DNA of 15,481 nt. It comes from an uncultured Clostridia bacterium. Its GTDB lineage: Bacteria; Bacillota; Clostridia; TANB77; UBA1234. Positions 1-6,235 of this stretch are shown piece by piece (positions within the stretch are counted from its first letter, which is position 1; each line of letters starts with the position of its first letter). The position numbers were made by a program, and so were the translations under genes. A model generated the notes under the pieces. It was not told the DNA's origin and did not search any database. It was given only the letters and a program-made list of their open reading frames with translations. The DNA is taken from contig CAKPOE010000010.1 of assembly GCA_934169745.1 (NCBI GenBank), positions 1-15,481 on the forward strand, written 5' to 3'.

Positions 1-100
1 CGTTTGGATAAGCCCTTTCTGCATTAACCACTCCTGGCACTGCTAAAACTGTCAACAATAATAATACTACTATACTTCTTTTGATTTTCTTCAAAATCAT
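1..100 (-). CDS. Secreted protein, N-terminus only (cut by window edge)
   Basis: Only the first 33 codons are inside the window. They encode a classic Sec signal peptide: a basic start (MILKKIKRS), a hydrophobic core rich in V and L (about residues 9-23), and a likely signal peptidase I site at VNA|ER (after residue 27). The ATG at 98-100 follows an AAAGGAGG ribosome binding site at about 103-110, so the start is well supported. The mature protein lies outside the window and its function cannot be named. The leader upstream carries two adjacent hairpins (127-165). Confidence 0.75.
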   Translation of the reverse strand, partial: MILKKIKRSIVVLLLLTVLAVPGVVNAERAYPN

Positions 101-126
101 TCCCTCCTTTTAGTTTGCTCCTAGAA

Positions 127-165
127 AGCCTTATGTAGACCAAAGGCTCATAGGTAGCACCTATG
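127..165 (-). promoter_or_regulatory. Two adjacent hairpins in the leader of the left-edge secreted gene
   Basis: Read on the minus strand, hairpin 1 is CATAGGT-gct-ACCTATG (149-165, 7 bp, 3-nt loop). It is followed immediately by hairpin 2, AGCCTT-N10-AAGGCT (127-148, 6 bp). Neither has a U-tract, so they are not intrinsic terminators. They sit about 30 nt upstream of the start codon. I compared them by eye with c-di-GMP, THF, preQ1, fluoride and guanidine riboswitch cores and saw no match. They could be a short structured 5' UTR or chance. Confidence 0.3.
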
Positions 166-320
166 CATATTTTAGTACTAACATAGTTTATATCACATTC
201 AAACGAAAAAACATATCCACCTTTTGGGACAAAAAAAAGCGTTTTTTTACCCCTCGTGGTTAACAGGCAAAGACAATGTTTCCAACAGCATATTTCTTCT
301 TAAAAATATTAAAAACACTT

Positions 321-340
321 TAATTTTGTGTAATTTTGTG
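321..340 (+). repeat. Tandem 10-bp direct repeat upstream of the response regulator
   Basis: TAATTTTGTG occurs twice in tandem, followed at once by T and TAAAATAAC. The repeat is flanked by AACAC (314-318) and GTGTT (337-341), so it also contains an interrupted inverted repeat. It lies 34-53 bp before the TTG start of the response regulator. This is a plausible operator, possibly for autoregulation. That role is inferred from position only. Confidence 0.4.
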
Positions 341-373
341 TTAAAATAACGATACCTATAAGGAGGGAGCACT

Positions 374-1009
374 TTGTATAATATTGTTGTTGTTGAAGAC
401 CATAAATTATTAAGAGATATGATTGTGGAATCCATAGAATGTGAAAACGATTTTCATGTGGTTGCGAGTTTAGCAGACGCAAAGGAAACCGCGAAAATTT
501 GTGAAGAATTGAAACCGGATGTTGTTTTAATGGATATTTGCACAGAAAACAATTCAAACGGAATAGCATACTCAAAATTAATTAAAGAAAAGTTTCCTAG
601 CATCAAAATTGTTATAATGACTGGTATTATGGACTTGAACTTTATTAATGATGCCAAAAAGTTTGGAATTGATAGCTTTATATACAAAAGTATTAGCAAA
701 GAGTCTCTTATAACTTCTCTTAGAAGCACAATGAATGGTTACTCTATTTATCCGAATGAAAAAGATGCTCCACCAGAAACAGCTATTTTACAAAGCCTAA
801 CAAGCACAGAAATGCTAGTTCTAAAAACATATTGTAGGCTTCTAGACAGAAAAGAAGTTGCAGAGGAATTAGGAATATCAATAAGCACCTTAAAAAATCA
901 CATTTCATCTATATATACAAAAACAGGCTATGATAATTTAACCAAACTTTCTGTTTACTGTATTTCAAACGGTTTGATAGTTACAAATTTGGAGAATCCA
1001 AAAGAATAA
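374..1009 (+). CDS. LuxR/NarL-family DNA-binding response regulator
   Basis: A 211-residue two-component response regulator, predicted to be a cytoplasmic transcription factor. Residues 1-120 form the receiver domain: acidic pocket E8/D9, phospho-acceptor D54 in VVLMDIC, switch Thr83 in IMTG and Lys105 in YKS. Residues 142-203 form a LuxR-type helix-turn-helix, with LTSTEM followed by RKEVAEELGISISTLKNHIS. The start is TTG at 374-376, 6 nt after AAGGAGGG (360-367). It converges on the histidine kinase at 1027-2154 and shares a bidirectional terminator with it. HPK7 kinases pair with NarL-type regulators, so the kinase is the likely partner; the pairing is inferred. Targets are unknown, although the tandem repeat at 321-340 is a candidate binding site. 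Confidence 0.93.
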   Translation: MYNIVVVEDHKLLRDMIVESIECENDFHVVASLADAKETAKICEELKPDVVLMDICTENNSNGIAYSKLIKEKFPSIKIVIMTGIMDLNFINDAKKFGIDSFIYKSISKESLITSLRSTMNGYSIYPNEKDAPPETAILQSLTSTEMLVLKTYCRLLDRKEVAEELGISISTLKNHISSIYTKTGYDNLTKLSVYCISNGLIVTNLENPKE

Positions 1010-1042
1010 AAATACACCTATATCTTCTATAGGCGTATTTTT
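1008..1042. terminator. Bidirectional terminator between response regulator and kinase
   Basis: AAAAATAC (1008-1015) pairs with GTATTTTT (1035-1042), and CCTATA (1017-1022) pairs with TATAGG (1028-1033), with one A/C mismatch between the two parts and the loop TCTTC. Both strands end in a T-run, so it can serve both converging genes. The TAG stop of the minus-strand kinase gene (1027-1029) lies inside the hairpin, at the loop edge. Confidence 0.85.
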
Positions 1043-2154
1043 ATTAAAAATCTTGGTATTGTTTCAAAGTGAATCTCTCCACCTAATTCTGCTACCTTTC
1101 TTTTCATTCCTTTCATTCCATCGTTTTCCGTGATATTTTTAGTAGGAATCTTTCCATTATTAGTTATTTGCATGCTGACTGTTCCTATCTCATTCACAAT
1201 ATCAACATAAATCTCTGTACTATTAGCATGCTTTATTGCATTCGTTACCGCTTCTCTTATTATTTCAAACAATGCTTTTGATTTGTTTTTATCGTCTGGC
1301 AATTTGCCGGTCACAATTACTTTAGTTCCGTTTCTTTGATGCGTTTTAATCAAATTTTCTAAATTTGTATTTGCATCTTCTGTATCTTCCATTTCAACAA
1401 ACATTTTGTTTATCATATATTTTATCTCTTCAAAATTATCTTTCGTGATATTTTTCCTATTCAAATATTGTTGAAGTATGGAAAGATTTTGTCCCAAGAA
1501 ATCATGATATTTGTTTTTTAACTTCAAAAGATTTTTTTCCTTTTCATATTTCTCTATATTTTTAATGCTATCGATTAACTTATGATTATTTTCTGCAATT
1601 TTTTCATTCTGCCCATTTAATTCGTTTTGTAATTTGCATTCTTCTGTTACGTCAAAAGCAATGATTTCAATTTTACTAACACTAAATAAATAATACTTTT
1701 CATCTACTTTAACAATAAAACTTTCTTTCCTTGATTCTTTGCTATGCTTTAATATATTTGAAACATAATCGTTTTGTATATTTAAGCTATCTAGTATATT
1801 ACACATTGTAGTATTCGTTAAAACCTTTTTATTACCCTTAAGCACTAAAATTCCGATTTCGGATGAATCTATCACATCTTTTATAGAAAAATTGTTCAAT
1901 TTTTTGTTTTTGATATATTTATAATATGTATATATCAATGAAATTATTTCATACGCTACACAGAAGATTGATGTTTTCCACGATACATCTTCAGGTAATT
2001 CTTCTCTAAAAAAAATACTGCAAAGTGCTAGCAGTGCTACGATATATTCAACTATGTAATCAACCACGTTTTTATCTATTATGCTTGTTTTAATAATTAT
2101 TTTTAATACTTGTAACACAAGTATTAAGCATAATATAAGTAGAACCACAGCCAT
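1027..2154 (-). CDS. HPK7-type sensor histidine kinase
   Basis: A 375-residue membrane histidine kinase. Two or three hydrophobic segments (about 2-21, 32-49, 61-79) are followed by a PAS-like region (about 88-170), a charged coiled coil (170-215) and the catalytic core. The phospho-acceptor box is YHDFLGQNLSIL, with His217 followed by Asp218 as in HisKA_3/HPK7 kinases. The ATPase domain has an N-box, EIIREAVTNAIKHA (Asn305), and a glycine box, NDGMKGMKRKVAELGGEI (344-361). The ATG at 2154 is 4 nt after the upstream stop codon, and its GGGAAGGAA ribosome binding site lies inside the end of the upstream gene, so the two are probably translationally coupled. The convergent LuxR regulator is the likely phosphotransfer partner. 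The signal is unknown. Confidence 0.92.
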   Translation of the reverse strand: MAVVLLILCLILVLQVLKIIIKTSIIDKNVVDYIVEYIVALLALCSIFFREELPEDVSWKTSIFCVAYEIISLIYTYYKYIKNKKLNNFSIKDVIDSSEIGILVLKGNKKVLTNTTMCNILDSLNIQNDYVSNILKHSKESRKESFIVKVDEKYYLFSVSKIEIIAFDVTEECKLQNELNGQNEKIAENNHKLIDSIKNIEKYEKEKNLLKLKNKYHDFLGQNLSILQQYLNRKNITKDNFEEIKYMINKMFVEMEDTEDANTNLENLIKTHQRNGTKVIVTGKLPDDKNKSKALFEIIREAVTNAIKHANSTEIYVDIVNEIGTVSMQITNNGKIPTKNITENDGMKGMKRKVAELGGEIHFETIPRFLIKIRL

Positions 2155-2158
2155 ACTA

Positions 2159-3673
2159 TTATTCCTTCCCTCTCATAATTTTCATTTTCAATATCGTACC
2201 ATCTTCCGTATTCTCTTCTTTTAATTCAGCTACTTTCTGCAAATTCATTCCCTGAATTTTGGATCTTATAGAAATCTCTCTCTTATCAAATACATATTTC
2301 AATTCCATATACTGTTCATCGATTTGTATATTTAATATAAAACATATGTTACTCAGATTCAATAATACTTCAAATATTATTTCATACAAATCTATTACTT
2401 CATCACTAGTAATAACAAATGTATTTGTTTGTATTGTACCATTTATATTAAAAAAGTTGGCATCAATAAGTAGCTCGCTTAGTATAAGCTTTAATCGTTC
2501 ACTGTCATATGTTTCATCATTATAATTCGAAATCACTAAACAACTCATTCTTTTGCAATAACTTATGAGCAATTTTATTAAGTGCATTTTTTCTTCTGTT
2601 ATATCTTTTGTTTCACTCAATATTGCACTTATTTTTTCTCTTTTTTTAGCAATTGCTGTATCAACAGCATTTATTACATCACCTTTTAGTTCCAATTCAT
2701 ACATTTGTGTCTTTATTTCTTTTTGCTTTTTTAAAGTATTTTCTTGCTGAACAAGTTCTTTATTTACCTTTTGAATTTTCTTCTTTAACTCATTAACTTT
2801 AGTCAGATTTTTTTCCTCTAGTGCATATCCACCATACGTTTTTTTTACTTTACTAACTGTATTTTTAGTTTCATAAGTATTAAATACTCTTTGCAATTTT
2901 ATATCGTTTATAATACTATCTTCAGATTGTAGTGAATAATTTGTTTTTATTACTTTTTCACCATCTTCGGAAACAATCGCTAATGGCAAATTAGACTTAA
3001 CAAAAAATTTTCTATATCTAAAATTATTTGGAATTAAATCAAAATCAAAGAATAATTCTAAACCTATTCCATACAACACTCCAACAACAACTGGCATATT
3101 TCGAATTTTATAAGGCAACAAATCATTGTTGTAACAAATTGTATATATAATTCCAGCAAATATAATCATTGATATTACCATTATGTTTCTATGTCGTTTT
3201 TCTTTATTTGATTTAAATAAGTTTTTTATGGCAACCATTAATAGTAATATAATCCAAGCATATACTATATAATAACCAAAATTGTATGTATATTTATCAA
3301 TACTTTCTTCGGAAATTTTAAATACTAAATTATGAAAATTGTTAGTAACTACCAACAAGGACAATAGTGCTGACATTATCAGAGAAAATATTATGCGCTT
3401 CTTTCCTTTTGTTTTTGCTAAATATTCGCTACATCCATAATATAAAGTTGGTATAAATATCATCGGAATATAATACAAATACCACATAATGCTTTCTAAC
3501 GTACCCGTTGTCTTTATCTTTACTATTTTCGTAGTCATCCAGAAAACTAAAAGCACACCTATTGAAAAGATATATTTTTTCACTTTCTTATCAAATACTC
3601 TTATATATAAAAAACTCATCCATATTGTAAATATTGCTAAAAATAAAGTAGCTTCTTGAGTTTGATCCAACAT
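2159..3673 (-). CDS. Seven-helix membrane sensor with degenerate histidine-kinase-like C-terminus
   Basis: The first ~215 residues contain seven hydrophobic segments (504-residue numbering: about 6-26, 34-51, 61-80, 94-113, 131-150, 164-183, 195-214), resembling histidine kinase N-terminal 7TM regions. A PAS-like stretch (226-264) and a coiled coil (285-327) follow. The C-terminus lines up by eye with the neighbouring kinase: LYEIIFEVLLNLSNICFI matches its N-box region but lacks the catalytic Asn, and QGMNLQKVAEL matches its glycine-box region but lacks most glycines. No His-Asp phospho-acceptor box is visible. It is probably a pseudokinase acting with the downstream enzyme. A GTG at 3682 is possible, but AAAGGTGG fits the ATG at 3673 better. 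The ligand is unknown. Confidence 0.8.
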   Translation of the reverse strand: MLDQTQEATLFLAIFTIWMSFLYIRVFDKKVKKYIFSIGVLLVFWMTTKIVKIKTTGTLESIMWYLYYIPMIFIPTLYYGCSEYLAKTKGKKRIIFSLIMSALLSLLVVTNNFHNLVFKISEESIDKYTYNFGYYIVYAWIILLLMVAIKNLFKSNKEKRHRNIMVISMIIFAGIIYTICYNNDLLPYKIRNMPVVVGVLYGIGLELFFDFDLIPNNFRYRKFFVKSNLPLAIVSEDGEKVIKTNYSLQSEDSIINDIKLQRVFNTYETKNTVSKVKKTYGGYALEEKNLTKVNELKKKIQKVNKELVQQENTLKKQKEIKTQMYELELKGDVINAVDTAIAKKREKISAILSETKDITEEKMHLIKLLISYCKRMSCLVISNYNDETYDSERLKLILSELLIDANFFNINGTIQTNTFVITSDEVIDLYEIIFEVLLNLSNICFILNIQIDEQYMELKYVFDKREISIRSKIQGMNLQKVAELKEENTEDGTILKMKIMRGKE

Positions 3674-3695
3674 ACATCCCACCTTTTTAAATCAT

Positions 3696-3704
3696 ATAAT
3701 ACCA
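3696..3704 (-). promoter_or_regulatory. Possible extended -10 promoter for the sensor pair
   Basis: On the minus strand, TGGTATTAT matches an extended -10 (TGnTATAAT) about 20 nt upstream of the AAAGGTGG ribosome binding site of the 7TM sensor gene. The -35 region 17 bp upstream (TAGATT) is poor, as is common for extended -10 promoters. This is sequence inspection only. Confidence 0.4.
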
Positions 3705-3786
3705 CAAAGTTGACCATAAATCTACTAGAAATAGCTCTTTTTTGACAATCTGTTTTTATATGTAATTATTCTTGTATAATATGAAA

Positions 3787-3819
3787 ATATGGCAGAAAGT
3801 CTAAGATTTTCTGCCATAT
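3787..3819 (-). terminator. Terminator of the DUF362 transcript
   Basis: A 12-bp perfect stem, ATATGGCAGAAA (3787-3798) with TTTCTGCCATAT (3808-3819), has a 9-nt loop. On the minus strand it is followed by TTTTCAT. It lies just after the small ORF at 3827-3952 and upstream of the sensor gene pair, so it separates those two transcripts. Confidence 0.7.
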
Positions 3820-3826
3820 TCTGCTC

Positions 3827-3952
3827 CTATCTTTGTTCCTTCTTGTATTGAGCATATTCCACCCTTAGTTTATTCAATTTTTGACGGCCTTCTTTAAACA
3901 TTCTCTTTGTTCCTTGTATGATTAGCTGTACGAAGAAAACCACAACCGCCAT
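3827..3952 (-). CDS. Possible 41-residue membrane-associated protein
   Basis: From the ATG at 3950-3952 the frame encodes a short hydrophobic helix (MAVVVFFVQLII) and then a basic, amphipathic tail ending QYKKEQR, with a TAG stop 7 nt before the terminator hairpin. The frame stays open upstream for about 16 codons to a TGA and includes a TTG at 3979 (adding 9 residues) preceded by a weak GAAGAAAAG. No good ribosome binding site precedes the ATG. It fills the gap between the DUF362 gene (stop at 4049) and its terminator, so it may be the last gene of that transcript or a frameshifted relic. I recognise no family. Confidence 0.4.
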   Translation of the reverse strand: MAVVVFFVQLIIQGTKRMFKEGRQKLNKLRVEYAQYKKEQR

Positions 3953-4048
3953 TAATTGTAGTAGGTAGTAAGAAGTCAACTTTTCTTCATCGGTATATCA
4001 TATTCTTCGGTATTATTCAACACTTTTGTAATTATTTTCCAGCGCAAT

Positions 4049-4909
4049 CTATACTATCACTAATTCATATTCCTCGCTACCAACTCCCAAATCTGCAGCC
4101 GCATCAATTGTGTGAGTACCATTTCTCGATTCTATTCTCTCTACAAGATGATCTCTTCCTAAATCTTTCGAATTATATACTAAATCTATGCACGCCTTAT
4201 CTAATGCTACTGGATCTAAAGAAGAAAGTATACCAATGTCTTTCATACATGGGTCTTCAGCTTTTGCACAACAGTCACAGTCAACAGACATATTACACAT
4301 TATATTTATAAACGCCATATTACCATTAAAATATTTCACAACAGATGACGCAGCATCAGCCATTGATTCTAAGAACTTATCATGGTCCGCTGTCCATAAT
4401 TTTGCTGGGTCACCAGCTCCATGAATATATGCTTTTCCATAAGATGAAGCAACACCAATTGATAATTGTTTTAAGGCTCCACCATATCCTCCCATTGGAT
4501 GACCTTTAAAGTGCGAAACAACAAGCATAGAATTATACTTTTCAATGTCTCTTCCGACATAATTTTTCTTTATAACTTTTCCATTTGGTATATCCAATAC
4601 TAAGTCGTCGCCATCAGCATCTAATATATCTACGTCAAAATATTTTGTCCAAAGATGATCATCCATCAATTTTTTGTGCTTTTCAGTTGTGTTTCTTTGT
4701 CCTTCATATGCTGTATTGCATTCTACAATTGTGCCATTTACATATTCTACTATAGGTTTCATAAATTCTGGTTTCAAATAATTCTGATTTCCGGCTTCTC
4801 CAGAGTGAACCTTTACAGCCACCTTCCCTTTAAGTTCTTTTTGTAATATTTTATACATTTCAACTACTTTTTCTTCACTTATAATTTTCGAAAAATATAC
4901 TTTTTCCAT
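4049..4909 (-). CDS. DUF362-family protein (putative iron-sulfur protein)
   Basis: A 286-residue soluble protein matching DUF362. The family signatures I see are VKVHSGEAGNQNYLKP (33-48), the glycine-rich SHFKGHPMGGYGGALKQLSI (132-151), the cysteine cluster CDCCAKAEDPC (211-221, plus Cys205) and LDPVALDKACIDLV (231-244). The clustered cysteines suggest metal or FeS binding. Many DUF362 proteins carry an extra ferredoxin domain, which this one lacks. The biochemical role of the family is not established, so no reaction is assigned. The ATG at 4909 follows AAAAGGAGAT, and a good promoter lies just upstream (4945-4973). The terminator at 3787-3819 ends the transcript. Confidence 0.88.
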   Translation of the reverse strand: MEKVYFSKIISEEKVVEMYKILQKELKGKVAVKVHSGEAGNQNYLKPEFMKPIVEYVNGTIVECNTAYEGQRNTTEKHKKLMDDHLWTKYFDVDILDADGDDLVLDIPNGKVIKKNYVGRDIEKYNSMLVVSHFKGHPMGGYGGALKQLSIGVASSYGKAYIHGAGDPAKLWTADHDKFLESMADAASSVVKYFNGNMAFINIMCNMSVDCDCCAKAEDPCMKDIGILSSLDPVALDKACIDLVYNSKDLGRDHLVERIESRNGTHTIDAAADLGVGSEEYELVIV

Positions 4910-4944
4910 ATTTTATCTCCTTTTATATGTTTTTAATCATGTTT

Positions 4945-4973
4945 ATACTATCACATTGACTAAAATTTGGCAA
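4945..4973 (-). promoter_or_regulatory. Promoter for the DUF362 gene
   Basis: On the minus strand, -35 TTGCCA (4968-4973), a 17-bp spacer and -10 TAGTAT (4945-4950) match a sigma-A promoter. They lie about 36 bp upstream of the ATG, with AAAAGGAGAT in between. Confidence 0.6.
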
Positions 4974-5070
4974 TTTCTCATCGTATTTATTTTTGTATAT
5001 TTTTTTAAAATTTTATTCATACTATTTCTGAGTTCTAATAAAATTCGAAAAATTTTAGGAGGTTTTAAAT

Positions 5071-5541
5071 ATGAATAAGAAAATACTTTTCACATTAGTG
5101 ATTGTTTTTTGTCTTTCTATTTTTACAGTAGCCTTTGCTGCAAATAACAATACTGGTTCTACTGGAAATGTAGTTACAGACATTGGTAATGGTGTTGGCG
5201 GTGTTATAGATAGTGCTGGTAATGCTGTTAAAAGTGTTGGCAATGCTACGAAAAATGTTGGCAGCGACATTGGTAATGCGGCAGCTAATGGAATGAATGG
5301 AAATAATAATTCCACAACAAATAATGGTAATAGAACAAACACATCAAGAAACACAACAGGAACAAATAACTATGGCACAGGAACAACATATACTGCTACA
5401 AGAACAGCAGCTACAACAGGAACTGACAATACTTTCACTTGGATTGTTGTTATAATTGCAGCTGTGGCAATTATTGGACTTATTTGGTACTACTTTGGAA
5501 CAAATAACGAAACTTCTGGAAAAAGAAGAGACAGATATTAA
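5071..5541 (+). CDS. Small secreted, membrane-anchored Gly/Asn/Thr-rich protein
   Basis: A 156-residue protein of unknown function. It has a signal peptide (1-23, cleavage at AFA|AN); a Gly/Asn/Val/Ala-rich segment (33-76) with loosely repeating units such as DIGNGVGGVID, SAGNAVKSVGN and ATKNVGSDIGN, spaced about 11 residues apart; an Asn/Thr-rich low-complexity linker (77-120); one C-terminal membrane helix (TWIVVIIAAVAIIGLIWYYF, 123-142); and a positive tail KRRDRY. This predicts an exported ectodomain tethered by the C-terminal helix. There is no LPXTG motif. The ATG follows TTAGGAGG at good spacing. The 11-residue periodicity resembles amphipathic-helix repeats, but I do not assign a family. 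A long palindrome begins 19 bp after its stop codon. Confidence 0.8.
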   Translation: MNKKILFTLVIVFCLSIFTVAFAANNNTGSTGNVVTDIGNGVGGVIDSAGNAVKSVGNATKNVGSDIGNAAANGMNGNNNSTTNNGNRTNTSRNTTGTNNYGTGTTYTATRTAATTGTDNTFTWIVVIIAAVAIIGLIWYYFGTNNETSGKRRDRY

Positions 5542-5559
5542 TCTTTGAATAGATACCAT

Positions 5560-5666
5560 TGAACGGATTTCCGGCTGCCTCTTTTTCGTTCATTTTCTTC
5601 TGTTTGTCACAAACAAATTTCTGCAAAGGAAAATGAACGAAAAAGAGGCAGCCGGAAATCCGTTCA
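5560..5666. repeat. Long palindromic repeat, copy 1 (38-bp perfect stem)
   Basis: Left arm 5560-5597 and right arm 5629-5666 are exact reverse complements, starting TGAACGGATTTCCGGC and ending CGTTCA, around a 31-nt loop that holds a small inner palindrome (TGTTT-GTCAC-AAACA). Each arm also begins TGAACG and ends CGTTCA (as CGTTCATTTTC at the inner end), so the element is a nested palindrome. No U-tract follows. A homologous copy lies at 10010-10119. Both copies start within 20 bp of a stop codon. Confidence 0.95.
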
Positions 5667-5694
5667 GTTTATGCTAACTTTAAACATTAGACGG

Positions 5695-5723
5695 TTGAAT
5701 TTTCAGCACGTATATGCTATAAT
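5695..5723 (+). promoter_or_regulatory. smpB promoter
   Basis: -35 TTGAAT (5695-5700), a 17-bp spacer and -10 TATAAT (5718-5723) form a near-consensus sigma-A promoter. It lies 20 bp before the AGGAGGT ribosome binding site (5743-5749) of smpB and downstream of palindrome copy 1. Confidence 0.85.
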
Positions 5724-5753
5724 AGTGACAGATTAAGGTTTTAGGAGGTAACT

Positions 5754-6200
5754 ATGACTGAACAAAAGGTAATTGCAAATAATCCAAAAGCCCGTCATGA
5801 TTATTTTATAGATGATACTTTAGAGTGCGGTATTGCATTAGTTGGAACAGAAGTTAAATCCATTCGTAACGGGAAAGTAAATTTGAAGGATTCTTTCGCC
5901 ATGATAAAAGATGGTGAATTATATATTCATAATATGCATATAAGTCCGTATGAACAAGGGAATATTAATAATAAAGACCCTATGAGGACAAGGAAATTAC
6001 TTGTACATAAAAGAGAGATTCAAAAGCTTATAGGAATGATAAAGCAAAAAGGTATTACTCTTGTACCGCTTTCAATATACTTCGACAGAAATCACGTTAA
6101 ACTTGAACTCGCAGTGGCACGAGGAAAAAAATTATATGATAAACGTCAAGATATTGCAAAGAAAGATGCAGAAAGAAGAATTCAACAATACAAGCCATAA
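5754..6200 (+). CDS. smpB: SsrA-binding protein SmpB
   Basis: A 148-residue trans-translation factor. SmpB binds tmRNA and delivers it to stalled ribosomes. Recognisable segments are the N-terminal NPKARHDYFIDDTLECGIAL, GTEVKSIRNGKVNLKDSFA (32-50), HMHISPYEQG-like NMHISPYEQG (60-69), RKLLVHKREI (80-89), and the basic C-terminus KKLYDKRQDIAKKDAERRI, the family's KLYDKR tail. Length is near the family norm of 150-160. The start follows AGGAGGT at ideal spacing and a consensus promoter. No ssrA (tmRNA) gene lies directly downstream, where it is often found in Firmicutes: a terminator and a convergent gene follow instead. The nearby rnr/secG partners seen in many Firmicutes are also absent. Confidence 0.97.
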   Translation: MTEQKVIANNPKARHDYFIDDTLECGIALVGTEVKSIRNGKVNLKDSFAMIKDGELYIHNMHISPYEQGNINNKDPMRTRKLLVHKREIQKLIGMIKQKGITLVPLSIYFDRNHVKLELAVARGKKLYDKRQDIAKKDAERRIQQYKP

Positions 6201-6228
6201 AAAGGTGAAGCGAAAGCTTCACCTTTTT
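6199..6228. terminator. Bidirectional terminator between smpB and the DUF402 gene
   Basis: A 13-bp perfect stem, AAAAAGGTGAAGC (6199-6211) with GCTTCACCTTTTT (6216-6228), closes a GAAA tetraloop. T-runs on both strands let it end smpB (+) and the gltD-like/ktrB/ktrA/DUF402 operon (-). It begins at the smpB stop codon. Confidence 0.93.
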
Positions 6229-6235
6229 GTTTCTA

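Larger units (their letters stand above)
101..373. other. Divergent intergenic region between the left-edge secreted gene and the response regulator
   Basis: This 273 bp stretch has no credible gene. It contains the ribosome binding site and a structured leader for the minus-strand gene (101-170), an A-tract/T-tract hairpin around 226-254 flanked by GGG and CCC, a tandem 10-bp direct repeat at 321-340, and the AAGGAGGG ribosome binding site of the response regulator at 360-367. I found no convincing -35/-10 pair in either direction. Confidence 0.6.

Noticed and set aside
226..254. A-tract/T-tract hairpin as a terminator
   Set aside because: The loop is tiny, the stem is mostly A-T, and no gene ends nearby on either strand.
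3674..3682. GTG at 3682 as the start of the 7TM sensor gene
   Set aside because: The GTG overlaps the AAAGGTGG ribosome binding site, which is well spaced for the ATG at 3673.
5071..5559. Minus-strand open frames opposite the small secreted protein (5055-5354 and 5344-5559)
   Set aside because: They are low-complexity antisense translations (Leu/Pro- and Ser/Cys-rich) of a gene with a clear signal peptide and ribosome binding site on +.
5560..5666. Palindromes as intrinsic terminators or a CRISPR array
   Set aside because: Stems of 38-40 bp with ~30-nt loops and no U-tract do not fit an intrinsic terminator. Only one unit occurs per site, with no spacer-repeat series, so it is not CRISPR.
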